DNA of 64,000 nt from an uncultured Bacteroidales bacterium (GTDB lineage Bacteria; Bacteroidota; Bacteroidia; Bacteroidales; F082): NCBI GenBank assembly GCA_905234455.1, contig CAJOIH010000001.1, positions 52,944 to 116,943 on the forward strand, in the 5' to 3' direction. The number at the start of each line of letters is the position of its first letter. The stretch's first letter is position 1. Made by a program: the position numbers and the translations under genes. The notes below the pieces were generated by a model. The model was not told the DNA's origin. It saw nothing but the letters and a program-made list of their open reading frames with translations, and searched no databases. Below are positions 56,401 through 64,000 of this stretch, one piece after another.

Positions 56401-57475
56401 TGCGTCCGAGGATGATGTTGGGCATGTGGTTGTTGCCCATGACGGAATAGGCATGGTCGCTGATATAGGGATTGTAGCCGTCACCGCCGGGGTGGTTGTT
56501 CATGGTGAATGAAACCACACCTAAAGTGGGATCGGTGTCATGGTCGCCGAGGATCAGCACGGCCGCAGGGGGTATGTCCCAATTGTTGTAGGCGTTGCGG
56601 ATGAAGTTGCGTATGGCCTGGCCTGTGTTGCCTCCACATTGGCTGACGGTGAAGACCTCGGTGGGGATGCCTTGGTTGGTCCTGAACTGTTTGACGCTGT
56701 CGGCCAACTGCACGAAATCTTCGTTGTCAGGGGTGATGATGATGTACTCGCATCCGGTCTCACGATTCGCATAGTGTTTGCGGAGTCGTTCGCCGTAATC
56801 CACCTTGGGTAACACGTCACGGTTCAGGAGCATGTCGCTGAGGATTTGGTCCCACTCGGGGGTGCGGTAGCGGAGGTCTCCGTAGGAGCCGTTCCCGCCT
56901 TCCGTGGTGATTTCCAGTTCAAGATCCTCATAAACAATGAGTTCTTTGGTGACTGGGTTATATTGGAATGGCATCACGCCCACTTGAATCATCTCCACGC
57001 CACGGACGGTCATCACCTCTGATATATTATAAGGTGTGGCAGGGTAGAAAGCGTTGCGGCCATAGATGCTCATGTCCTTTTGGTACACCGCTGGGGTGTC
57101 GTCGTTGTCGAGCTGAGGTTGAGGCGCAGGGATGAGATCCACATCGCTGATGGTTTTAGTCCTGGCGTTCACCAACTTGACAGAAGGTGTAGACCCATTG
57201 GGGATGGCCACAAAAGTGCTGCCACTGGGCAGGTTGGGGGCACCTGCCGTATTGGCGATGTGGATGCCTGAGAGGGTAATGAGCTGCCCTTCCAACCCCT
57301 CACGGTCGGCACTTTCAATGGTGAGAGCGCTGACGTTGTGGACGACAGTGGTGGTCGTGGCGTTGTTTCGACTACCAAGACTGAAACCGTCTTGTTTGTT
57401 ATTGAATCTATACTCGGTTTGAGCGTTCAATGAAAGCCCGGCGAGCAATATGAAGACTAGAAATGAGTGGCGCAT
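53423..57475 (-). CDS. C25 (gingipain-like) cysteine protease with T9SS CTD
   Basis: Signal peptide MRHSFLVFILLAGLSLNAQ at 57475 (track start 57556 overlaps upstream gene); QHRDHGAEELWG His and MSCNCLTGRF Cys motifs; CTD ending LPKGIYDVQIILDGNTQNTRLLIM. Confidence 0.88.
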   Translation of the reverse strand: MRHSFLVFILLAGLSLNAQTEYRFNNKQDGFSLGSRNNATTTTVVHNVSALTIESADREGLEGQLITLSGIHIANTAGAPNLPSGSTFVAIPNGSTPSVKLVNARTKTISDVDLIPAPQPQLDNDDTPAVYQKDMSIYGRNAFYPATPYNISEVMTVRGVEMIQVGVMPFQYNPVTKELIVYEDLELEITTEGGNGSYGDLRYRTPEWDQILSDMLLNRDVLPKVDYGERLRKHYANRETGCEYIIITPDNEDFVQLADSVKQFRTNQGIPTEVFTVSQCGGNTGQAIRNFIRNAYNNWDIPPAAVLILGDHDTDPTLGVVSFTMNNHPGGDGYNPYISDHAYSVMGNNHMPNIILGRITGRNFDELYHMIKKDLDYERTPPTNPSFYDEPITAMGFQLERWFQLCSEIVNGFWDYELGKHPVRINAIYQGTPGSRWSTNDNTNTVVNYFGPNGCGYIPSNMSHLTDWSGTGAKVNEAINSGAFILQHRDHGAEELWGEPSYSISSIKRLVNPDLTFVMSCNCLTGRFNYGGTNADGCFAEVFHRHQHGALGLIAATQVSYSFVNDVYVWGMYDNMWPDFMPTYGTEHPTKFILPAFGNAAGKFFLRQSSWTDDYVKEITYYLFHQHGDAYLNLYSEIPQELDVEMIPVLPANSDHYQLKVDEGATICLTANGQIIGFDYGTGETQNITITPQEIGTRVLLTIKKQDYYRYEQELATISTEEPYLLFNTLEISDEEGNGNQQADYNETCRFNVSLRNAGFASIDNVTTTLTCQHPKVQVLESETSYGTINVGETPTVNNAFTVHFDESLNDGEKVRFYFQMSNGSYYFIDSVDMKINAPIIQCTNVSFTDADGHPTDRFFQGETTMMVFDITNIGHSRSLDLSNTLAIKAPFLDIHQNDLTMEAIEAGATAQVTFQVNMHPNAPKGNILDYSLDILSGVRTTRYENRAALGYTTEDFDGKLLNANMQWNLGSGSKKWYVIEDETATGGFCMRSPEIDDNGNTKLVIGINCPRADSFTFSHKTSTESGDALHLNINTDDVASWSGESDGWEQSTFDLKEGQNIIKFTYKKNAQGSAGEDCVMIDHLLFPPLEDLYVFAGDTDEGCPNQFYTPNSCVLYSKSILWSTDGDGTFDDATLEQPKYNYGANDLANGQFTLTLNATGHNNDQQNSSITVNLLEDLDNVELDAPQGDTAVDLRLTSQSQYHGFFGEDVDFFWALEPEEAGQLTTDGAQVVVNWAEDYTGFATLTYQVGNLCGYSQTSPAMNIRVFNTTSLGENTVTPILVYPNPASGLIHVEAKGNGTPSIRIIDVLGRVVIETHETTINTTKLPKGIYDVQIILDGNTQNTRLLIM

Positions 57476-57510
57476 TTTCTTCGAATTTAAAATTATTATC
57501 GTTTTACAAA

Positions 57511-58365
57511 TTATCTGATACTTACCTTTTGGCTCCAACAGCCTTTGTCGTTGCAAAGTTTTATGATGTAGATGCCTGAAGTGAGATGCTGAAGGTTGAG
57601 TTCGACAACCTGATTTTGACTCCAGTTTTGGAAGGCCTTGTGGCTCACGCAGTTGCCTAACACATTGTAAACCTCAACCACCGACCTGCCTTGCAAATCC
57701 TTGCCGATGATAAGGTTGGCTTTGCCATCGTTCGGGTTTGGGAAAATGGTGAATGGTGAGGATGGGTTGTCTTTGGTGGATAGGAAGTCGAAATGGATGT
57801 CGATGTCGATATCATAGATCACCTCCAAAGTACGCTTGACAGGGTTGTACCTGAAAGGTGTGATGCTGAGGAGAACCACGTCGAGGCTTCGGATCTGAGT
57901 GGGTGTCGATAGCACAAAGTTCTCCCTCGGGAAGACGGCATCCTTGCCATAGACATTGGCGTCCCATCGTATGTCAGGAAGTCCTTCCTCAAGGTCGGTC
58001 AGCAAAGGGGCCGCGGGAAGTAAGTCGATGTCCGGGATGATGGTGCTAGCGTTTTCCTTGACCTTTAGGTCGACAATGGCACCTTGGGGAACGGCGATGT
58101 ATCGGTTGACGACAGGCAGGTTGGGACGTCCTTCGGCGTTGGGCGCAAATTGCCCCTTCAGTATGATTTCTTGACCTTTCACCTTGTCGTTGTCGATGTT
58201 AGCGATGCCGAGCTCTTGGATGGAGTAGTGGAGCGTAAGGGTGGTGGAGGTGCTGCTCTTCACGCTAAGGCCTTGAGGCGCATCAGTGCGGAAATGGATG
58301 GATTCCTGGGCGTTAAGGAGGCCCAGGACGAGGAGGAGCACTATCAGCATGAAGCATCGTTTCAT
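57511..58365 (-). CDS. Gingipain-type prodomain fused directly to T9SS CTD; no catalytic domain
   Basis: ESIHFRTDAPQGLSVKSST...PFRYNPVKRTLEVIYDIDIDIHF parallels N-terminus of neighbouring C25 protease; then PFTIFPNPNDGKANLIIG...LTSGIYIIKLCNDKGCWSQKVSIR CTD. Confidence 0.85.
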   Translation of the reverse strand: MKRCFMLIVLLLVLGLLNAQESIHFRTDAPQGLSVKSSTSTTLTLHYSIQELGIANIDNDKVKGQEIILKGQFAPNAEGRPNLPVVNRYIAVPQGAIVDLKVKENASTIIPDIDLLPAAPLLTDLEEGLPDIRWDANVYGKDAVFPRENFVLSTPTQIRSLDVVLLSITPFRYNPVKRTLEVIYDIDIDIHFDFLSTKDNPSSPFTIFPNPNDGKANLIIGKDLQGRSVVEVYNVLGNCVSHKAFQNWSQNQVVELNLQHLTSGIYIIKLCNDKGCWSQKVSIR

Positions 58366-58413
58366 TTGAGAATGAATAAAGCGGTAAAAATAAACAATTT
58401 AGTTATATGTTGG

Positions 58414-61400
58414 TTATCTTAGACTTACTTTTTTACTCAAGCCTCCTTTTTCAGTATTTAGTCTGACGATATAAAGTCCGGGGACGAGGCGGCTCAAGTC
58501 GAGAGTGACCATTCCTTTTTCAGGTATGTGGCTGAAGGTTTTCGAAGCCATTCTTTCTCCCAAGAGGTTGAACACTTCAACGAGGACTTTCCCGCTAAGG
58601 TCATGTCCAAAAATGAGGTTGACCTTGCCGTCGGTCGGGTTGGGGTAAAGGGTGAAGTCCACAGGATGCCATTCGGAGGTGGAATAGCCGATGAGACTGA
58701 TCTGTTTTGTGATGGTTGCATTACTGCAATTGTTTTCGGCAATGGCTGTCAAAGTGACATCGGCATCTCCTCCGAGTTGGTCCCAAACAATGTCGATTTC
58801 ATTGCCATTGTCGTAAATGACACCGGCATGGTCGGGATCAAGTGTCCAGCGGTAACGCAACCCTTGTGGGTCGTCGATGGAGTAGTGGGTGATGGGGTGG
58901 GTGTATTTGTTGACCACGTTGTCGCCGGCTATGGTTCCTGGGTTGATTCCATCCACGAAATGGATACGTGTCGAGTTGGTCACGGTGTCCTTGCCAATGG
59001 CGGTAAGGGTCAGCGTCACCATGCCATTGGCCAGGTCCTGGTCGCCGGGATGATATTGGGTGTTGATGGTAGTGTCGGATTCGAAATGCCCGTCCCCGTC
59101 GGTAGTCCACCATGCCAAATCGCAGTCGTAGGCGTAGGCATGGGCAAGTTCCACCGGCGTGTCGCCACAGGCGGTCGCTTCTTCGCCGGCAAATGCAATC
59201 GTTGTGTGCAGGGGAGGGAAGCAGATATCGTCGATTTTGACCTGGGGGCTGTCTTCGTTTTGCTTTTTGTACGACCAGACGAAGTAGATGTCAACACCGT
59301 TGTAATCCACCTCGGCATAATGCCAAATGTCTGAACTGAAACAGGAGAGGTTGATGTTTGCCTTGTTGTAATACTGCAAGGTGTCACCGTTGCCTGTCTT
59401 GTAATAGAAAGAGACCCTGCAGTTGTGTTTCACATGGGGTGCTTTCAACTGGGCTTTAAGCACCGATACCGTGTTAGTGCTGGCATTGGATTCCAGGCAG
59501 AATTGGCCTTCATAGGGGTCTTCGGCACTATGGTCCCATTTATGCGACCCGGAACTGTACCACTTGAAAAATGGGTTGAGTTCATCGGTCTCTGCATCCT
59601 CGAAGATACCCCCGTATTGTAGAATGGTGTCCAAGTTGATGCTATGTCGCTCATATTGAACAACTAATCGTGACTTCAGCCATGCACCCGTAATGTCGTT
59701 TGGGGAAGTGTTCAACTCGAAGGTGACGGGCAGCTCCTCGTTGGGTTCCAGGGTGGGAAGGATGTTGTTGGAAGTCGCATTGGTGATAAACGGAGCTTTG
59801 ACGTCCAAGATGGCATTGAGGTAATGGGCTGGTGCGTGACCGGTATTGCTGATGGTGAAAACGACACTGGAGTTCCCTTCTGTGCTGATATGGGTGGAAG
59901 GCCGACCGTCGGCGGTCAACATCCGTATCTCCGGATGGATGATGACGACGGGGGCGTTAGCGTTGCTGGAGAAGGGGTCTCCATGGGTGTTCTCGTTTTC
60001 CTTGAAACGGACCTTGAAGTCCAAAGTGGTTTGGTCGGGGATCTCCCCCGAGATGCCGATTCGGAAGGCGTTTCTGATGGTACGTGTGGCTCCTGGATCG
60101 ATCTTTGGGTAAGAGGATGTGTTTTTTATGATTTCGACGTAAGGTGACGCGCATTCGAGCGTGATGGTTCCGTTGTCCGATAACAAGCCGCTGGCGTTGT
60201 GCAGAATGATGTCGATGTCAACCATCTCGCCAGCATCGATTTGGCCATTGTCGTCATGACTGCTGATCAAAAACTCCTTCGCATAGACGTGCGGTTTGTC
60301 AGGCGCGATGACGATAACCTCTTTCTCGAAACGGAATCTGTTTTGCTTGGTCACAGTCAGACAGAGGTGTTCTCCAATAGGTAATTTTGGCAACCTGATG
60401 CTTTGAGGGGAACCTGTGGTTTGGACAACGCAGAGTATTTTGTCGTCACGTGTCAGACATGCCAGTGCGCCTTGCTCCGCTGTAATGGTATAATGCGACT
60501 GGTCGTCAGTGAAATTGCCCGCTTCGATTGCCAAGGGTTGGGGCACCTCGGTGTAAAGATTGAGGTAGGTTTCCCCTAGGTAATGGAACACGTTTTGGGT
60601 TGTGGTGACCTTTTGCGGCCACCAATTGGGCAGGAATGTGTGTTGGTTGAGGAACAGTTTTCCAGCGACGAGGCCATAGGATGGGCGGGCGAATGCAGGT
60701 TGGCTCAGGGTGCCCAAACCAGGCATGAAGTCGGCCCAGATATAGTCATAAAAGCCCCAAGTGAGAATGTCGTTGAAGTGGGAGTGGGTGACGGAAGCTG
60801 CCCCTATTCCGCCAAGGGCACCTACTTCGTCATTGCATAATGCAGCCACCAAAGGCTTCCAACGAAGTTGCCCGGTAACGTTGGAATACGTAAAATAGGG
60901 CTCTCCCGTATGGCAGCCGATGGAGATGACGAAAGTGGGAATCGTGTCGTGTTTCAAGCCTAGGAGGTTGTCGGTACCAATCCAAGGACAACACCAAAGG
61001 TCGGCTCCGGAATGGTCTCGGTAGAGGGTGAGGAACGATCCTCGATTGAGGGCATCAATCAAATATGAATAGTCGAACATGTCGCGCCAGTTGTTGAGGG
61101 TGTCGGGAGTCTGCGCAATGTAGTTCTGTCCGTTGGGACCGAAATAATCAACCACGGCATCTGTGTTGTATCCTGTCGACCATGCGGTCTCCGGTAACAC
61201 AATCGAATCAGAGGAGTATACATAATACATGTAATAATTATTCGGTCGTTTGCCGAGTTTGTTTCGATAAAAGCCATCGATGGTTTGTGAGGTGATGAGG
61301 AACCACTTGTTGTATTCGTATCCAGAAGTGATGAGAGGTCGATTGTAATATTCGGGATTGGTTGGAGGATTGGTTTCGTATTTTAATAATTTATCTATAA

Positions 61401-62529
61401 TTGTTTTGTAATCTTCAAATTTTTCAATAGGGAGTCGACTCAATGCCAGGTCGGGAATGCTGTCGCCATTCATGTCGGCGTATGGATTGTCAGACATGTA
61501 GTTGTGGTTTTCTCCAGTGTCGTTGTAATTGAGAAAAATAAGTGGAAATTCCGGGATGCCATGGAGGATGTTGAGCGTGTTATCCACTGCACAGCCGCTG
61601 AAGACCAGCACTGCCGCAGGTGGGATGTTCCAGTGTTCGTAGGCGTTTTTGATATAGTTTTTGATGGTTTCGGCATCATTACCCCCGCATTCCGTGATGG
61701 TGACTACTTTGGTGAGGATGCCTTGCTTGGTGCGGAACTGCTTCAGGGTGTTGGCGTATTCCAGAATTCTCTCGTCATCGGGTGAGATGATAAGGTATTC
61801 ACAGCTTGGTCCTCGGTCGTTGACGGCCTCGCTGAGCAGGTCGTAATAATGTGTTTCAGGCAACATGTCACTGTTGACCACCAGGTCGCGCAGTATGCCT
61901 TCCCATTCCGGATTAAGGTAACGGGCCTCTCCAAAACGGCCATTGCCACCTTCGAAACGGATGTCGATGTCCATGTCATACACTACTTCCAAAGTCTTTT
62001 GCACTGGGTTGTAACGGAAGGGAGTGATGTTGAGCAAAGCCACGTCCAGTTTTCGTATTTGTGTGGATTGTGCGATTTTGACGTTTTCGACCGGGAAATT
62101 GGCATTTTGGGAGTAAACGCTCATGTTCTTGTACAACATGGGCAGTCCTGCCGCGTCGTTTCTGATGACCTCGGCGCTTGGCAGCAGATCGATGTCGTTA
62201 AGGACGGTGCTGCCGTTTTCTGTGACGGCGATGCTGACCGTTGCTCCTTGGGGTATGGCGATATAGTGGTTCTCAAAGGGAAGGTTGGGTAATCCTTCGG
62301 CAAAAGAGCCAAAGCTCCCTTTCATAATGATTTCTTGCCCTTTTGCCTCGCCGTTGTCGATGTTGGCGATGCTGATCTCGGAGAGGGAGTAGTGTAGCCT
62401 TAGTCCGTTGTTTGTGCTGCTTTTAACGTTGACCCCTTGAGGATCATTGGAACGAAAACTGATGGTCTGCTGGGCGTTCGTCAATCCATAGCAGAAGAGC
62501 AGGAGGGTGAATATGATTTGTCGTTTCAT
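58414..62529 (-). CDS. C25 (gingipain-like) cysteine protease with T9SS CTD
   Basis: Signal peptide MKRQIIFTLLLFCYGLTNAQ; prodomain; CEYLIISPDDE; LYRDHSGADLW His and ISIGCHTGEPYF Cys; CTD LVPGLYIVRLNTEKGGLSKKVSLR. Confidence 0.87.
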   Translation of the reverse strand: MKRQIIFTLLLFCYGLTNAQQTISFRSNDPQGVNVKSSTNNGLRLHYSLSEISIANIDNGEAKGQEIIMKGSFGSFAEGLPNLPFENHYIAIPQGATVSIAVTENGSTVLNDIDLLPSAEVIRNDAAGLPMLYKNMSVYSQNANFPVENVKIAQSTQIRKLDVALLNITPFRYNPVQKTLEVVYDMDIDIRFEGGNGRFGEARYLNPEWEGILRDLVVNSDMLPETHYYDLLSEAVNDRGPSCEYLIISPDDERILEYANTLKQFRTKQGILTKVVTITECGGNDAETIKNYIKNAYEHWNIPPAAVLVFSGCAVDNTLNILHGIPEFPLIFLNYNDTGENHNYMSDNPYADMNGDSIPDLALSRLPIEKFEDYKTIIDKLLKYETNPPTNPEYYNRPLITSGYEYNKWFLITSQTIDGFYRNKLGKRPNNYYMYYVYSSDSIVLPETAWSTGYNTDAVVDYFGPNGQNYIAQTPDTLNNWRDMFDYSYLIDALNRGSFLTLYRDHSGADLWCCPWIGTDNLLGLKHDTIPTFVISIGCHTGEPYFTYSNVTGQLRWKPLVAALCNDEVGALGGIGAASVTHSHFNDILTWGFYDYIWADFMPGLGTLSQPAFARPSYGLVAGKLFLNQHTFLPNWWPQKVTTTQNVFHYLGETYLNLYTEVPQPLAIEAGNFTDDQSHYTITAEQGALACLTRDDKILCVVQTTGSPQSIRLPKLPIGEHLCLTVTKQNRFRFEKEVIVIAPDKPHVYAKEFLISSHDDNGQIDAGEMVDIDIILHNASGLLSDNGTITLECASPYVEIIKNTSSYPKIDPGATRTIRNAFRIGISGEIPDQTTLDFKVRFKENENTHGDPFSSNANAPVVIIHPEIRMLTADGRPSTHISTEGNSSVVFTISNTGHAPAHYLNAILDVKAPFITNATSNNILPTLEPNEELPVTFELNTSPNDITGAWLKSRLVVQYERHSINLDTILQYGGIFEDAETDELNPFFKWYSSGSHKWDHSAEDPYEGQFCLESNASTNTVSVLKAQLKAPHVKHNCRVSFYYKTGNGDTLQYYNKANINLSCFSSDIWHYAEVDYNGVDIYFVWSYKKQNEDSPQVKIDDICFPPLHTTIAFAGEEATACGDTPVELAHAYAYDCDLAWWTTDGDGHFESDTTINTQYHPGDQDLANGMVTLTLTAIGKDTVTNSTRIHFVDGINPGTIAGDNVVNKYTHPITHYSIDDPQGLRYRWTLDPDHAGVIYDNGNEIDIVWDQLGGDADVTLTAIAENNCSNATITKQISLIGYSTSEWHPVDFTLYPNPTDGKVNLIFGHDLSGKVLVEVFNLLGERMASKTFSHIPEKGMVTLDLSRLVPGLYIVRLNTEKGGLSKKVSLR

Positions 62530-62571
62530 GGAGCGAGAGTTTTGGTTTTGAGCGATAAAAATACAAAAAAG

Positions 62572-62603
62572 AAAAAATCCGCCAATTTCTTGACGGATTT
62601 TTT
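62572..62603 (-). terminator. Terminator of the P5C dehydrogenase gene
   Basis: aaaaaatccgcca-atttct-tgacggatttttt, one stem mismatch. Confidence 0.85.
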
Positions 62604-62625
62604 CATGAAACTATCGTCGTAACGA

Positions 62626-64000
62626 TTAATCCTTAGCCAGGAACGGATACCCGTAGGCGGCAGCAGGAACGAAGGTGTTCTTGATGGCACGAGGGCTGGT
62701 CCAGCGGATGAGGTTCCACAGGCCACCGGCCTTGTCGTTAGTGCCACTGGCGCGGGCGCCACCGAAGGGCTGCATGCCGACCACGGCTCCCGTGGGCTTG
62801 TCGTTCACGTAGTAGTTGCCGGCAGCATGGCGCAGCTTGTCGTTAGCAATCTTCTGGGCTTTCAGGCAGTTGCCGAAGAAGGCACCGGTGAGGGCGTAAG
62901 GTGAGCTCTGGTCGCACACGTCGAGCATCTCCTCGAACTTATTGTCGTCATACACGTAGATGGTGATGATGGGTCCGAAGATCTCTTCCACCATGCTCTC
63001 GTAGTTCGGCACCTTGGCGAGGATGACGGTGGGCTCCACAAAGAAACCGACGCTCTTGTCGCAGTTGCCACCGAAGACGATCTCGGCGTCCTTGCTGGCT
63101 TTGGCGCGGTCGATGTAGCCCTTGCAGTTGTCGAACGAAGCCTCGTCGATGACGGCGTTCACGTAGTTGGTGAAGTCCTTCACGTCACCCATCTTAATGG
63201 TGCTCATCATGTCACCGACGCGTTGTTTTACATCGTTCCACATAGAGGCGGGGATGTAGGCACGTGAAGCGGCCGAGCACTTCTGGCCTTGGTATTCGAA
63301 GGCGCCGCGGACGATGGCGACGGCCACTTCTTGCGGGTCGGCGCTGTTGTGGACGAAGATGAAGTCCTTGCCGCCGGTCTCACCCACGAGACGAGGATAG
63401 GCTTTATACATGTCGAGGTTCTGTCCGGTGGTCTTCCAAAGGTTCTTGAAGGTGGCGGTGCTGCCGGTGAAGTGGATGGCGTTGAAGTTCTTGTCTTTCA
63501 GGGCCACACTGCTGATCAGGCTGCCTTTGCCGGGCAGGAAGTTGACGACGCCGTTCGGGAGGCCGGCCTCCATGAAGATGCGCATGTCGGTGTAGTTCGA
63601 CAGCAGGGAAGTGGTGGAGGGCTTCCAGATGGTGGTGTTACCCATCAGGGCGGGAGTCATGTTCAGGTTGGAGGCGATGGACGAGAAGTTGAAGGGGGTG
63701 ATGGCGAACACGAAGCCTTCGAGGGGACGGTATTCCACGCGGTTCAGTTGGTCGTTGGCTGAAGCGGGCTGCTCGGCATAGAGCATGCTGGCGTAGTGGT
63801 TGTTGTAACGGAAGAAGTCGATGGTCTCGCAAGCGCTGTCGATCTCAGCCTGGAAGCAGTTCTTCGACTGGCCGAGCATGGTGGCGGCGTTGATACGGGC
63901 ACGGTACTTGGTGGCCAGCATCTCGGCGATGCGTGCCATGATGGCGGCGCGCTCGTCCCAAGGGGTGTTCTCCCAGTCGTGCTTGGCAGCCTGGGCGGCG
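62626..64000 (-). CDS. pruA: 1-pyrroline-5-carboxylate dehydrogenase (aldehyde dehydrogenase), 5'-truncated by window edge
   Basis: Frame stays open to 64000 (AAQAAKHDWENTPWDERAAIMARIAEML); FTGSTATFKNLW, LVGETGGKDFIF, AFEYQGQKCSAASR. Confidence 0.92.
   Translation of the reverse strand, partial: AAQAAKHDWENTPWDERAAIMARIAEMLATKYRARINAATMLGQSKNCFQAEIDSACETIDFFRYNNHYASMLYAEQPASANDQLNRVEYRPLEGFVFAITPFNFSSIASNLNMTPALMGNTTIWKPSTTSLLSNYTDMRIFMEAGLPNGVVNFLPGKGSLISSVALKDKNFNAIHFTGSTATFKNLWKTTGQNLDMYKAYPRLVGETGGKDFIFVHNSADPQEVAVAIVRGAFEYQGQKCSAASRAYIPASMWNDVKQRVGDMMSTIKMGDVKDFTNYVNAVIDEASFDNCKGYIDRAKASKDAEIVFGGNCDKSVGFFVEPTVILAKVPNYESMVEEIFGPIITIYVYDDNKFEEMLDVCDQSSPYALTGAFFGNCLKAQKIANDKLRHAAGNYYVNDKPTGAVVGMQPFGGARASGTNDKAGGLWNLIRWTSPRAIKNTFVPAAAYGYPFLAKD

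Overview
Chromosomal window from a Bacteroidota (Bacteroidales-like) genome. Supporting evidence: TAnnTTTG-type -7 promoter elements, T9SS C-terminal sorting domains, Bacteroidales-style Wza/Wzc proteins and a PHP-type tyrosine phosphatase. No tRNA, rRNA, CRISPR array or transposase was recognised. Layout: (1) 1-13.6 kb, a dense co-directional exopolysaccharide locus: glycosyltransferases, a Wzy/GT-C-like membrane protein, a DegT aminotransferase between two FemAB-like acyltransferases, DUF354, a deacetylase-like protein, Wza, a Wzc BY-kinase with a Gly-Tyr repeat tail, and a CpsB/YwqE phosphatase. (2) 13.6-41.5 kb, mostly housekeeping: M3 peptidase, NfeD/stomatin, Hsp20, two ABC modules around a GntR regulator, a radical SAM + mini-lipoprotein operon, ADP-forming acyl-CoA synthetase, ffh, folD, and a TPR histidine kinase/LuxR regulator pair. 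(3) 41.6-62.5 kb, a secretion/surface region: a giant FN3 protein with a T9SS CTD, a small protein with a CTERM-like tail, a TPR-PD40-OmpA protein, and a three-gene operon of two C25 (gingipain-like) proteases flanking a 'mini' paralogue with only prodomain and T9SS sorting domain. Main leads: the catalytic-domain-less prodomain-CTD protein, the rSAM/lipoprotein operon, a heptanucleotide repeat at a histidine kinase/response regulator junction where loss of one unit would fuse the two genes in frame, and the (Gly-Tyr)n kinase tail. All family calls come from reading motifs; no database search was run.
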